DNA of 64,000 bases from Streptomyces sp. WM6378 (lineage in GTDB: Bacteria > Actinomycetota > Actinomycetes > Streptomycetales > Streptomycetaceae), in assembly GCF_001279695.1 (NCBI RefSeq), contig NZ_LGDD01000268.1, positions 21,512 to 85,511 of the forward strand, in the 5' to 3' direction. Below the pieces are notes generated by a model. The model was not told the origin of the DNA, did no database searches, and saw only the letters and a list, made by a program, of their open reading frames with translations. The translations under genes were made by a program, and so were the position numbers. Of the stretch, positions 7,724 through 17,557 are shown piece after piece (position 1 is the stretch's first letter; the number at the start of each line of letters is the position of its first letter).

Positions 7724-8146
7724 ATGTCCCCGAAGTTAGGTATCGCCTTGTCTTTCGCCGCCCGTTTCACCGCTCGTAAGAAGTCCATTGCCGCCGCCGG
7801 CGCCACGCTGCTCGCCGCTGCCGGTGTCGCCATGGCCGCCGTCCCGGCCCAGGCCGCACCGACGAGCGCCCAGGCGATTGCAAAGCAGATGATGCCGGAC
7901 GCGCAGTTCCAGTGCTTCAGCAAGATCGTGAACCACGAGTCCGGCTGGAACCCGTCCGCCACCAACGCCTCCTCCGGCGCGTACGGCCTGGTCCAGGCCC
8001 TGCCCGGCAACAAGATGGCCTCGGCCGGCGCCGACTGGCAGACCAACCCGGCCACCCAGATCAAGTGGGGCCTGGGCTACATGAACGAGCGTTACGGCAG
8101 CCCGTGTGGCGCCTGGAACTTCTGGCAGCAGAACAGCTGGTACTAA
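7724..8146 (+). CDS. Secreted transglycosylase SLT-family protein
   Basis: 140 aa. A long signal peptide (cleavage after VPAQA, about residue 44) precedes a compact SLT-like domain: AIAKQMM, catalytic-type Glu in FSKIVNHESGWNP, SSGAYGLVQALPG, INWx-like KWGLGYMNERYGSPCGAWNFW. Two Cys (QCF and SPCG) could form a disulphide. Such proteins cleave peptidoglycan glycan strands during growth or spore germination. The start at ATG 7724 uses GGCGGAG 11 nt upstream; a TTG at 7749 is possible. The 3' end overlaps the convergent lipase gene by 4 bases, so no dedicated terminator separates them. Confidence 0.88.
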   Translation: MSPKLGIALSFAARFTARKKSIAAAGATLLAAAGVAMAAVPAQAAPTSAQAIAKQMMPDAQFQCFSKIVNHESGWNPSATNASSGAYGLVQALPGNKMASAGADWQTNPATQIKWGLGYMNERYGSPCGAWNFWQQNSWY

Positions 8147-9354
8147 GCCGTACCGGCAATGGAGTCGAAGAGCCGCACGATCTGCGGCCCCGACTTCTTG
8201 AAGGCCCCGTTGTGGTCGACCGCTCCCTGGTCGACGACCGGGGCCTTCTTTCCGTGTGCGGCCAGTTGCCGGGCGCAGCTGAGCGTGTTGGCGATCGGCA
8301 CGTCGGTGTCCCCGGTGGCGGTGTAGAGCCGCACCGGCACGGCGGGCTTCCAGTCACAGGTGTGATCGTTGTCCCGCATGGCGTCGAGGAGGGCGCCGCG
8401 CGGATGCTGGAGCCGCGCGTAGAAAGCGGGCGTGAGCAGGTCCTTCACATTGCCCGGCAACGCGCCCAGGATCTCCTCCTCGGTGTGGGTCCCGTCGAGC
8501 AGCCCGTCGACGACCCGCGCGTAGGGCGCGCGGAAGGCTTCCCCGGGCTCCTTGTAGAGGGGGCGGAGCCGATTCTGGGCAGTGAGCCAGTAGGACATGT
8601 AAAGCACCCCACTGGTGTCATTGACCCGGCCGTCGAAGAGGGCAGGCACCTCTTGCCCCGCTAGGTCGTACGGTCCGGAGACCGGCGCCAGTGCCTTCAG
8701 CCGGAAATGGGCATCGGCCCCCTGGCTGAGCGCCTTGCCTAGCGCCATGGCGACCTGCCCGCCCTGCGAGAACCCGGTGCCGTACACGTCCCCGGTCAGC
8801 GGCCGGCCCAGCTCGCGGGCGGCGGTACGGGTGGCCCGCAGCATGTCGAGCGAGGCGGACACGGACGAGGCGGTGTCCATGTACGGGTGCCGGCCGGGGC
8901 CCTTCCCGAGCCCCAGGTAGTCGGGCGCGGCGACGGCTCGCCCGTCGGAGGCGTGCAGATACGGCGAGAGCCGGCCGTCGTCCTCGCCGACGGAGGGCGC
9001 GTAGTCCCGGTCGACCATGGTGCCGTGGGTGTCCGCGACGAGATCGAGCCGCCCGCGCCGGCCGTCGACGGGCAGCACGAGCAGGCCGGTGGCGGTCGTG
9101 GGGCGCCCCTGCGGGGTGATGGTCCGGTACGTGACCCGGTACCCCCGCACGCCGTAGCGGACCGTGGCGCTGTCGACACCGGCGTCCTTGAGGAAGCCGG
9201 AGACCTGGGCGGGGGTGAGGTCGGAGACGGGCGTGAGGGACAGGAGGTCGCCGCGGTGTTCCTGGGTGCGGGCCTGGGCGAGCGGCGCGGCTGCCCCAAC
9301 TGTGCTGACCAGCAAGGCAGTTGCAACGGCGGCCCGAGCGATTGACTTCGTCAT
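8143..9354 (-). CDS. Secreted lipase/esterase, alpha/beta hydrolase
   Basis: 403 aa from ATG 9354. Signal peptide MTKSIARAAVATALLVST... ending PLAQA (about residue 28). The nucleophile elbow GTGFSQGGQ (about residue 196) and the C-terminal DHNGAFKK His fit the secretory-lipase / tannase-like alpha/beta hydrolases. APDYLGLG and TGDTDVPI are further family landmarks (oxyanion and acid regions). It likely acts on extracellular esters. Longer in-frame starts up to 9432 exist but would bury the signal peptide behind a charged extension. It is convergent with the transglycosylase gene (4-base overlap). Confidence 0.85.
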   Translation of the reverse strand: MTKSIARAAVATALLVSTVGAAAPLAQARTQEHRGDLLSLTPVSDLTPAQVSGFLKDAGVDSATVRYGVRGYRVTYRTITPQGRPTTATGLLVLPVDGRRGRLDLVADTHGTMVDRDYAPSVGEDDGRLSPYLHASDGRAVAAPDYLGLGKGPGRHPYMDTASSVSASLDMLRATRTAARELGRPLTGDVYGTGFSQGGQVAMALGKALSQGADAHFRLKALAPVSGPYDLAGQEVPALFDGRVNDTSGVLYMSYWLTAQNRLRPLYKEPGEAFRAPYARVVDGLLDGTHTEEEILGALPGNVKDLLTPAFYARLQHPRGALLDAMRDNDHTCDWKPAVPVRLYTATGDTDVPIANTLSCARQLAAHGKKAPVVDQGAVDHNGAFKKSGPQIVRLFDSIAGTA

Positions 9355-9636
9355 ACGCAAACCCTGGCCGGTCCCACCCACCCGGGACCATCCGACCAGC
9401 CCCCGCACCGGAAGGGTGCCTAGGCCCACCATGGGGAGGCCCCTTCCCCCACCCCGACCCCCCTACCGGGCCGGCCGGCGATCCCGTGGGCGCCCCAACT
9501 CGCCATGCAGAGAGGCGAGTTCAACCCATGGGACGGCCAATGGTCCGGCTTCGCAGGCTCCGCTCAGACCCAGAGCCGAGCCCGAGCCCCACCACTCCAA
9601 CCGCGCTAGGAGCGGCGGGGCTTCCCGCCGCACTCC

Positions 9637-9703
9637 GCCAGGGACAACCCCCCCAGGGGCGCGGGGAACCGCGCGACCAGCCACAGACGATCCGCAGTCG
9701 AAA
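9637..9703. repeat. ~70-bp dispersed repeat, copy 2
   Basis: Matches 1101-1170 (GGGGCGCGGGGAACCGCGCG then GACCAGCCACAGACGATCCG) with few substitutions. It lies in the 475-base gap between the lipase and thiolase genes. Confidence 0.6.
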
Positions 9704-9714
9704 GCGGACCACAC

Positions 9715-9826
9715 TCAGCCCCTCCGGCGCCTGAGGAGCGGGGGTTGTCCGGGGGCAGCGCCCCCGGTAACGAACCTCAGCCCATCTCAACCCCCCGGAG
9801 GGTCTCGGGAAGGGGCGGGGTGGGGA
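9715..9826. repeat. Repeat cassettes between lipase and thiolase genes
   Basis: Contains a reverse-orientation copy of the Streptomyces cassette ending in CGCCGGAGGGGCTG, a GGGGGCAGCGCCCCCGG hairpin (about 9750-9767) and the GGGAAGGGGCGGGGTGGGG cassette (9809-9826) also present at 63.9 kb. Both flanking genes run on the minus strand, so the hairpins may end transcription of the thiolase gene. The rest of the 9355-9829 gap shows nothing further. Confidence 0.5.
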
Positions 9827-9829
9827 GAA

Positions 9830-11218
<1,389 letters not shown>

Positions 11219-11236
11219 TCAGACATGGAGTGGCCA

Positions 11237-12484
11237 ATGCGTTGCCCCCACCTGCCCGACGGGTTCGACTTCACCGACCCCGACCTGCTCCAATCCCGCG
11301 TGCCGCACCCGGAGTTCGCCGAGCTGCGGAAGACAGCCCCGGTGTGGTGGTGCGCCCAGCCGGCCGGCATCGCCGGCTTCCAGGACGACGGCTACTGGGC
11401 GGTGACGCGGCACGCCGACGTCAAATACGTGTCCACGCACCCGGAGTTGTTCTCCTCCAACACCAACACCGCGGTCATCCGCTTCAACGAGTCGATCAGC
11501 CGCGAGCAGATCGACGTCCAGAAGCTGATCATGCTGAACATGGACCCGCCCGAGCACACCCGGGTCCGCCAGATCGTCCAGCGCGGCTTCACTCCGCGCG
11601 CGATCCGCTCCCTGGAGGGGGCCCTGCGCGACCGCGCCCGCAGCATCGTGGACGCGGCACTATCGGAAGCCAACAAGAACAACGGCACCTTCGACTTCGT
11701 CACCAACATCGCCGTCGAGCTCCCCCTCCAAGCCATCGCCGAACTGATCGGCGTCCCCCAGGAGGACCGGACCAAGATCTTCGACTGGTCCAACAAGATG
11801 GCGGCGTACGACGATCCCGAGTACGCGATCACCGAGGAGATCGGCGCCGAGGCCGCGATGGAGCTGGTCTCGTACGCGATGAACCTGGCGGCGGCGCGCA
11901 AGGAGTGCCCGGCGAAGGACATCGTCTCGACCCTGGTCGCGGCCGAGGGCGAGGGCAACCTGCTCTCGGACGAGTTCGGCTTCTTCGTCATCCTGCTCGC
12001 GGTGGCGGGCAACGAGACGACCCGCAACGCCATCAGCCACGGCATGCACGCGTTCCTGACCCACCCCGATCAGTGGGAACTCTACAAACGCGAGCGCCCC
12101 GACACCGCGGCCGAGGAGATCGTGCGGTGGGCGACCCCGGTCGTCTCCTTCCAGCGGACGGCGACCCAGGACACCGAACTCGGCGGCCAGAAGATCAAGG
12201 CCGGCGACCGCGTCGGCATCTTCTACTCCTCCGCCAACAACGACCCCGAGGTCTTCGAGGACCCCGAGCGCTTCGACATCACCCGGGACCCCAACCCCCA
12301 CCTCGGCTTCGGCGGCGGGGGCCCGCACTTCTGCCTCGGCAAGTCCCTGGCGGTCCTCGAAATCAACCTGATCTTCAACGCGGTGGCCGACGTCCTGCCC
12401 GACCTGCGCCTGGCCGGCGACCCCCGCCGGCTCCGCTCGGCCTGGCTGAACGGCATCAAGGGGCTTCAGGTAACCCGGAGTTGA
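11237..12484 (+). CDS. cyp125: CYP125-like cytochrome P450 (steroid C26/C27 hydroxylase)
   Basis: 415 aa from ATG 11237 (GGAG at 11227-11230, 6-nt spacer); ATG 11225 is an alternative. P450 landmarks: I-helix LAVAGNETTRNAISHG with the acid-alcohol pair, ExxR in EEIVRW, and the haem loop LGFGGGGPHFCLGKSLA with the thiolate Cys. The N-terminus (LPDGFDFTDPDL) and C-terminus (LRSAWLNGIKGLQV) are strikingly like CYP125 enzymes, which oxidise the terminal methyl of the cholesterol/cholestenone side chain before beta-oxidation. That agrees with the divergent FadA5-like thiolase. Electron partners are not encoded nearby. Confidence 0.88.
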   Translation: MRCPHLPDGFDFTDPDLLQSRVPHPEFAELRKTAPVWWCAQPAGIAGFQDDGYWAVTRHADVKYVSTHPELFSSNTNTAVIRFNESISREQIDVQKLIMLNMDPPEHTRVRQIVQRGFTPRAIRSLEGALRDRARSIVDAALSEANKNNGTFDFVTNIAVELPLQAIAELIGVPQEDRTKIFDWSNKMAAYDDPEYAITEEIGAEAAMELVSYAMNLAAARKECPAKDIVSTLVAAEGEGNLLSDEFGFFVILLAVAGNETTRNAISHGMHAFLTHPDQWELYKRERPDTAAEEIVRWATPVVSFQRTATQDTELGGQKIKAGDRVGIFYSSANNDPEVFEDPERFDITRDPNPHLGFGGGGPHFCLGKSLAVLEINLIFNAVADVLPDLRLAGDPRRLRSAWLNGIKGLQVTRS

Positions 12485-12566
12485 CCCACCCAGAACCGGG
12501 AGGCAGGGGCCATCCCCCCTACGCCCCGCCCCTGTCTCCTCCCGGGCGCCCCGTTACGCTCGTCCC

Positions 12567-13538
12567 ATGATCAACGGGGTGGACGACACAGATCAGGGCT
12601 GGGGCGCGACCCGGCTGTGGGCGGAGAAGAGCCTGGGCGCGCGCATCGAGCACGCGGTCGCGCTGCGCGGCGGGTGGACCTCCGAGATGCGGCGCCTGTA
12701 CGTCGCCGGGGAGCGGCCCCGCTCGGCCGTGCTCCGCTCCTTCGTCAAGGAGTTCTACGTACGGCACGCCCCCGGGCTGCTCACGCGCGAGGCCGCCGTC
12801 CTGACCCTGCTCGCCCGTACCGGCGTACCGGCCGCCGAGCTCATCGCCGTCGACCCGGAGGGCGCGCACTGCGACCACCCGTCGCTGCTCATGTCGCTAC
12901 TCCCGGGCGAGGTACGCCTCGACGCGTCCGGGGCCGACGAGCGCGCTCCGCTGCTCGCCCGCCAGCTCCTCGACATCCACCGCGTCGAGGTCGGCGCGTC
13001 CGAGCGGCCCCGGGACTACGAGGCCTGGACCTCCGCCGACGAAGTCGAGGCACCCGAAGACACCCGCCGACCCGACGTCTGGCGGCGCGCCGTCGACGTC
13101 ATCCGGCGCCAACCACCCACATATCAGCCGGTGTTCCTGCACCGCGACTTCCATCCCGGCAACGTCCTGTTCACCGGCGCCGGCCCCGAGCTGGGCGTCA
13201 GCGGCGTGGTCGACTGGGTCGAGACGTCCTGGGGTCCGGCCGACCTCGACGTGGCGCACTGCTCGACCAACCTCGCGCTGCTCCACGGCGCCCCGGCCGG
13301 GCTCGCCTTCGCCGAGCAGTACGTCGCGGCGGGCGGACAGCTCGCACCCGACCCGTACGACCGCCTGTACTGGCGCCTCCTCGACGCCCTCGCCTTCGCC
13401 CCGGACGCCGAGAAGGTCGCCGACCCGTGGCGCGCCCTCGGCCGCACGGACCTCACCCCGGACCTCGTCAAGGAGCGCCTGGAGACGTACCTCCAGGCCG
13501 TGCTCGACCTCTGCACACGGGAGGCCAACGCCTCTTGA
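12567..13538 (+). CDS. Aminoglycoside-phosphotransferase-family kinase
   Basis: 323 aa. The Brenner-type catalytic motif FLHRDFHPGNVLF (about residue 190) and metal-binding VVDWVETSWGPADLDVAH define the APH/choline-kinase fold; the N-lobe contains VKEFYVRH and LLTREAAVLTLL. It should phosphorylate a small hydroxylated molecule, but the substrate cannot be inferred and it is not evidence for antibiotic resistance. A -10-like TACGCT (12555-12560) ends only 6 nt before the ATG and no SD is visible, which fits a leaderless mRNA. It is followed co-directionally by the PPOX gene after 62 bases. Confidence 0.82.
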   Translation: MINGVDDTDQGWGATRLWAEKSLGARIEHAVALRGGWTSEMRRLYVAGERPRSAVLRSFVKEFYVRHAPGLLTREAAVLTLLARTGVPAAELIAVDPEGAHCDHPSLLMSLLPGEVRLDASGADERAPLLARQLLDIHRVEVGASERPRDYEAWTSADEVEAPEDTRRPDVWRRAVDVIRRQPPTYQPVFLHRDFHPGNVLFTGAGPELGVSGVVDWVETSWGPADLDVAHCSTNLALLHGAPAGLAFAEQYVAAGGQLAPDPYDRLYWRLLDALAFAPDAEKVADPWRALGRTDLTPDLVKERLETYLQAVLDLCTREANAS

Positions 13539-13600
13539 TGACCGCCCTTCCTGCTGAAACAGTTGATCTGGAGCACTCACGCAACTGAATCGGCAGGAAA

Positions 13601-14311
13601 ATGGACATAGAGCGACCGGATCAACACAATCAGCCGACACCGGTGGAACTGGCCGTCACCGAGCGGACCCGGCACCGGCGGCTGCGTGACCAGGGCAGTA
13701 CCCGGGTCGCGGATCTCGACGCGATCCTGAGGGCCGGGTTCGTGTGCCACCTCGGGGTCGTCGTCGACGGCACGCCCATGGTGGTGCCCACGGCGTACGG
13801 CGTGGACTTCGAGAGCCGGACGCTGTTCGTGCACGGCTCGGTCGCCAGCCGCAGCATCGTTCAGGCGCCGGCGGCGACGGTCTGCGTGAGCGTCACGCAC
13901 ATCGACGGGCTCGTGCTCGCCCGCTCGGTCTTCGAGCACGGGGTGAACTACCGCAGCGCGATGGTCTACGCCGTGCCCCGGCTCATCACCGGCGGGGACG
14001 AGCTCCTGCACGGGCTCAGGGTCGTCACCGAGCACTGCGCGCCGGGCCAGTGGGACTACGCGCGGCGGCCCAACTCCCGTGAACTGGCGGCCACTTCACT
14101 GCTCGCCCTTTCCCTGGAGGAGGCGTCCGTGAAGGTGGCCGCGGGCCCGCCCGACGACGGGGACGGGCCCGACGCGGAACTCGGCCTGTGGGCCGGGGTG
14201 GTGCCGCTGCGGAGCTACTTCGGGGCGCCCGAGGCCGATCCCGCGCTTCCCGTCGGCATCGCCGTGCCCGACCATGTCGCGGCTCTGGGCGACGGCAGCC
14301 CGGGGAGCTGA
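13601..14311 (+). CDS. Pyridoxamine 5'-phosphate oxidase-family flavin-binding protein
   Basis: 236 aa. A split-barrel FMN-binding pattern is seen (GFVCHLGVVVDGTPMVVPTAYG, LFVHGSVASRS, ATVCVSVTHIDGLVLARS, NYRSAMVYAVP) as in PPOX-type FMN or F420 proteins related to the NimA group. Start ATG 13601 with GGCAGGAAA just before it; that SD can pair with TTCCTGCT upstream (about 13548-13600). Its last 97 bases run antisense through the end of the convergent GT87-PAP2 gene. Substrate unknown. Confidence 0.82.
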   Translation: MDIERPDQHNQPTPVELAVTERTRHRRLRDQGSTRVADLDAILRAGFVCHLGVVVDGTPMVVPTAYGVDFESRTLFVHGSVASRSIVQAPAATVCVSVTHIDGLVLARSVFEHGVNYRSAMVYAVPRLITGGDELLHGLRVVTEHCAPGQWDYARRPNSRELAATSLLALSLEEASVKVAAGPPDDGDGPDAELGLWAGVVPLRSYFGAPEADPALPVGIAVPDHVAALGDGSPGS

Positions 14312-16275
14312 ATGCGGCGCGGGCCTGCGAGGACGTACACGAGCCCGAAGCCGGCCGCGACGACCGCCGCGCCGCCGACCGCGTCGAGCACCCAGTGGTT
14401 GGCGGTGGCGAGGATCGCGCAGACCGTGAACAGCGGGTGCAGCACGCCGAGCAGCTTCATCCACGGCTTGGGCGCGCACAGCACGATGACGACGCCGCAC
14501 CACAGCGCCCAGCCGAAGTGCAGCGAGGGCATCGCCGCGTACTGGTTCGTCACGTCCGTCATCACGCCGTAGTCGGGCTTGCCGAAGTCCTGCGGGCCGT
14601 GCACCGTGTCGACGAAGCCGAGGCCCGGCATCAGGCGCGGCGGGGCGAGCGGGAAGAACCAGAAGCCGACCAGGCCGAGCAGCGTGGCGAAGCCGAGCGC
14701 GGCGCGGGCCCAGCGGTAGTCGGCGGGGCGGCGCACGTACAGCACCGCGAGGATGGCCAGCGGGATCACGAAGTGGAACGACTCGTAGTAGAAGTCGAAG
14801 AAGTTCTTCAGCCAACTCGCTTGCCGTAAGCCCGAGTTGGCCCAGTGCTCGATGTTGATGCCCAGGGTGCGTTCCAGGCGTACGACCGCGTGGCCGTGGG
14901 CCTCGGCGGTCGCGCGGCTGCCGTCGACGGCGGACCTGATGGACGAGTAGCCGGAGTAGCCGACCCGGATCACCACGAGTTCGAGGATCAGGTTGGGGCG
15001 GGTCAGCGCGCGGTGCCAGAACGGCAGCAGCGGGAGCCGCGCCCAGCGGGCCGGGACGGGCCTCACGTACGTCGCGGGGACCGGGGTGCGGAAGCGCTCG
15101 TCGGCGCGCGGCACGAACGGCACCGCGCAGGCCGCGGCGAGCGCGACGATGAGCAGCAGGTTGTCGCGCAGCGGCTGGAGGACCGTCATGTACGGCAGGA
15201 TCACGTCGGCGGGCAGCGTCAGGGTGAGGATCACCAGGGCGGGCCAGACCTTGCGGTCGGCGGCCCGGCGCCCGGCCCGGCCGACGGCGGCGAGCAGCAC
15301 CCAGAGGAGCTGGTGCTGCCAGGCGGTCGGCGAGACGGCGACGGCGACGCAGCCGGTGAGGGCGACGGCGAGCAGGAGCTGGCCGTCGCGCGCGTAGCGG
15401 ACCGCGCGGCGCACGCCGAGCGTGATCACGGCCGCGGCGAGGGCGAGGAAGAGGACGATCTCCAGCGGGCCGTGCACGCCGAGGCGCAGGAGCGCCCCGT
15501 GCAGCGACTGGTTGGCGAGGCTGTCGGCCGGGCCGCCGAGCCCGGCCCCGGCCACGTGGTGCACCCAGTACGTCCACGAGTCGTGCGCGAGGGCGGCCCA
15601 GGCGAGCGCGGTGGCGGCGGCGAAGGCGGCGAGGGTGGCGGCGCCCGCGCGCCTGCGGCCGGTCAGCCAGAGCAGCGGGACGAAGAGCAGCACCGTGGGC
15701 TGGAGGGCGGCGGCGAGGCCGACGAGCACTCCGCAGAAGCGTTCGCCGCGTACGACGAACAGGCCGAGCAGCACGAGCAGGACCGGGATGATGCCGGTCT
15801 GGCCGAGGTGGAAGGCGTTGCGCACCGGCAGCGACACCATGAGCAGGCTGACCGTGACGGGCGCGGCGAGCAGCGAGCTGCGGCGCGGGACCGGGCCGGG
15901 CAGGGCGCGGGCCACGACCAGGCCGAGGACGACGACGAGCAGCAGCGTGCCGAACGTCCAGCCGACGCCGAGCGCCTGCTCGGCGGCGTGCGCGAGCGGC
16001 TTGAGCACGAGTCCGGCGAAGGGCGTGCCGGTGAAGTGATCGGTGCCGGCTCCGTAGAGGGAGCCCTTCGCCTGGAGGGCGCCGCCCGCGCGGGTCCAGG
16101 TCTCCAGGTCGGTCAGCCGTTCGCCGGGTGACCGGCTCAGTACGGCGGCGATCTGTCTTGCCGCGAGCACACCCGCGAGGAGCCACAGGACCACGCGGGC
16201 CGTTCGGATTCCCGGGTCCACCGTGCCGGTGTCCACCGCGCTGTCACGTCCGCCGCCGTGCTCCGCATTCGCCAC
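14215..16275 (-). CDS. Bifunctional GT87-like glycosyltransferase / PAP2 phosphatase membrane protein
   Basis: About 686 aa from GTG 16275 (GGGAGG 11 nt upstream; an upstream GTG at 16326 has no SD). The N-terminal half is a polytopic DUF2029/GT87-type mannosyltransferase with many membrane helices and a loop DLETWTRAGGALQ. The C-terminal half is a PAP2 superfamily domain with the phosphatase triad APPRLMPGLG, AMPSLHFGWA and ANHWVLDAVGG, as in inositol-phosphoryl transferases. This fusion is, from memory, common in Streptomyces and probably acts on polyprenyl-phosphate-linked or inositol lipids. Its stop lies inside the convergent PPOX gene (97-bp overlap). Confidence 0.85.
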   Translation of the reverse strand: MANAEHGGGRDSAVDTGTVDPGIRTARVVLWLLAGVLAARQIAAVLSRSPGERLTDLETWTRAGGALQAKGSLYGAGTDHFTGTPFAGLVLKPLAHAAEQALGVGWTFGTLLLVVVLGLVVARALPGPVPRRSSLLAAPVTVSLLMVSLPVRNAFHLGQTGIIPVLLVLLGLFVVRGERFCGVLVGLAAALQPTVLLFVPLLWLTGRRRAGAATLAAFAAATALAWAALAHDSWTYWVHHVAGAGLGGPADSLANQSLHGALLRLGVHGPLEIVLFLALAAAVITLGVRRAVRYARDGQLLLAVALTGCVAVAVSPTAWQHQLLWVLLAAVGRAGRRAADRKVWPALVILTLTLPADVILPYMTVLQPLRDNLLLIVALAAACAVPFVPRADERFRTPVPATYVRPVPARWARLPLLPFWHRALTRPNLILELVVIRVGYSGYSSIRSAVDGSRATAEAHGHAVVRLERTLGINIEHWANSGLRQASWLKNFFDFYYESFHFVIPLAILAVLYVRRPADYRWARAALGFATLLGLVGFWFFPLAPPRLMPGLGFVDTVHGPQDFGKPDYGVMTDVTNQYAAMPSLHFGWALWCGVVIVLCAPKPWMKLLGVLHPLFTVCAILATANHWVLDAVGGAAVVAAGFGLVYVLAGPRRIQLPGLPSPRAATWSGTAMPTGSAGSASGAPK

Positions 16276-16468
16276 GCCCCGCCGAACCTCCCACCGAACC
16301 GTTGGGTTGTTTCCCCACCTTGGCACCGCCCGGGAATGAAGACTCCGTCAACCGCCTCTTCGCCTGACTGTCACGCGGATGTGGCCGGAACGGGCAACGT
16401 ACCGGAACCGAAGACCCCGCAACGCCGTCGTAGCTCCCGTCGATCGATCAACACGGGGGTACGCGGAG

Positions 16469-17557
16469 ATGCGGGACGGCCACAGACACTGGCGGCGGGC
16501 GCTGCTGGTGGCATTGGCGCTGGTGGCACTGCAATTGGGCTCGCTGGTGGCGCCCGCGTACGCCTGTGGCTGCGGGGCGATGGTGCCGCAGAGCGGGCGG
16601 CAGTTGAGCGTGAAGCAGGAGACGTCGGCGGTGCGCTGGGACGGGCACACCGAGCAGATCGTCATGCGGCTCACCGTCGACGGGAACGCGCCGAAGGCGG
16701 CGTGGATCATGCCGGTGCCGAGCCGGGCGACGGTGAAGCTCGGCGACCGCCACCTCTTCGATCAGCTGGAGGAGCTCTCGGAGCCGGTGCACCGCACCCG
16801 CTCGCACTTCTGGCCCAGGGACGGCGACTGGCCGTTCGCCAAGACCCGCAGCGTGGGCGACGGAGCCCCGAACGCGGCGGCGAAGCCTCCCGTCGAAGTG
16901 GTCGGCAGGGAGCGCCTCGGCCCGTTCGACGTGGCCCGCCTCACCGCCACCGATCCGACGGCCCTGCGCGACTGGCTGACCCGCAACGGCTTCCAGCTCC
17001 CGCCCGCGCTGGCCACCGAGTTGCGCCCGTACGTCGAGCAGAAGTGGGAGTACGTGGCGATCCGCCTGGCCCCCGACCAGCCGGGCCAGACCCTGGGCGG
17101 CCCCCTGGACCCCCTGAGCCTCACCTTCACCAGCGACCACCTGGTCTACCCGATGCGCCTGTCCCGCCTGGCGAAGACCCCGCAGACCCTGAACCTGTAC
17201 GTACTGGCGGCCCACCGCATGGAAACGGCGTCACCGATCGGCGGCGCCGCCCCGGAGACCCTGTTCGCCGGCCGGATCGAGCACCCCTCGGGCTCCCTGG
17301 CCGACCTGGTGGGCCGCACCAACCCGGTCTACCTGACGACGCTGACCCAGTACTTCCCGCACCCGCCCGAAATCACCGGCGACCACGAGCTGAGGGCAGC
17401 ACCGGACGACACTCCCTTCCAACGGGCTTGGTACACCGATGAGTTGACGACGGTGGGCGGGGTACCGGCTTGGCTTTTGACGGCGGGGGGTGTGCTGGCG
17501 GCGCTGGGGGCCGGGGGTGGCCTCACGATTCGGGCGCGGAGGACTGCCAGGCGGTGA
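16469..17557 (+). CDS. DUF2330 secreted/membrane protein
   Basis: 362 aa from ATG 16469. Signal sequence WRRALLVALALVALQLGSLVAPAYA-type (cleavage near residue 32), then the family hallmark CGCGAMVP at the mature N-terminus. A beta-rich extracytoplasmic domain follows (AAWIMPVPSRA, LTFTSDHLVYPMRLS). A C-terminal transmembrane helix (AWLLTAGGVLAALGAG) with basic tail anchors it. DUF2330 has no known function; the clustered Cys suggest metal binding or disulphides. An SD-like GGGGGT lies 9 nt upstream. It is convergent with the serpin gene, overlapping it by 35 bases. Confidence 0.82.
   Translation: MRDGHRHWRRALLVALALVALQLGSLVAPAYACGCGAMVPQSGRQLSVKQETSAVRWDGHTEQIVMRLTVDGNAPKAAWIMPVPSRATVKLGDRHLFDQLEELSEPVHRTRSHFWPRDGDWPFAKTRSVGDGAPNAAAKPPVEVVGRERLGPFDVARLTATDPTALRDWLTRNGFQLPPALATELRPYVEQKWEYVAIRLAPDQPGQTLGGPLDPLSLTFTSDHLVYPMRLSRLAKTPQTLNLYVLAAHRMETASPIGGAAPETLFAGRIEHPSGSLADLVGRTNPVYLTTLTQYFPHPPEITGDHELRAAPDDTPFQRAWYTDELTTVGGVPAWLLTAGGVLAALGAGGGLTIRARRTARR

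Noticed and set aside
12567..13538. Aminoglycoside resistance gene
   Set aside because: Only the APH fold is supported; substrate-specific features of known resistance enzymes are not recognised.
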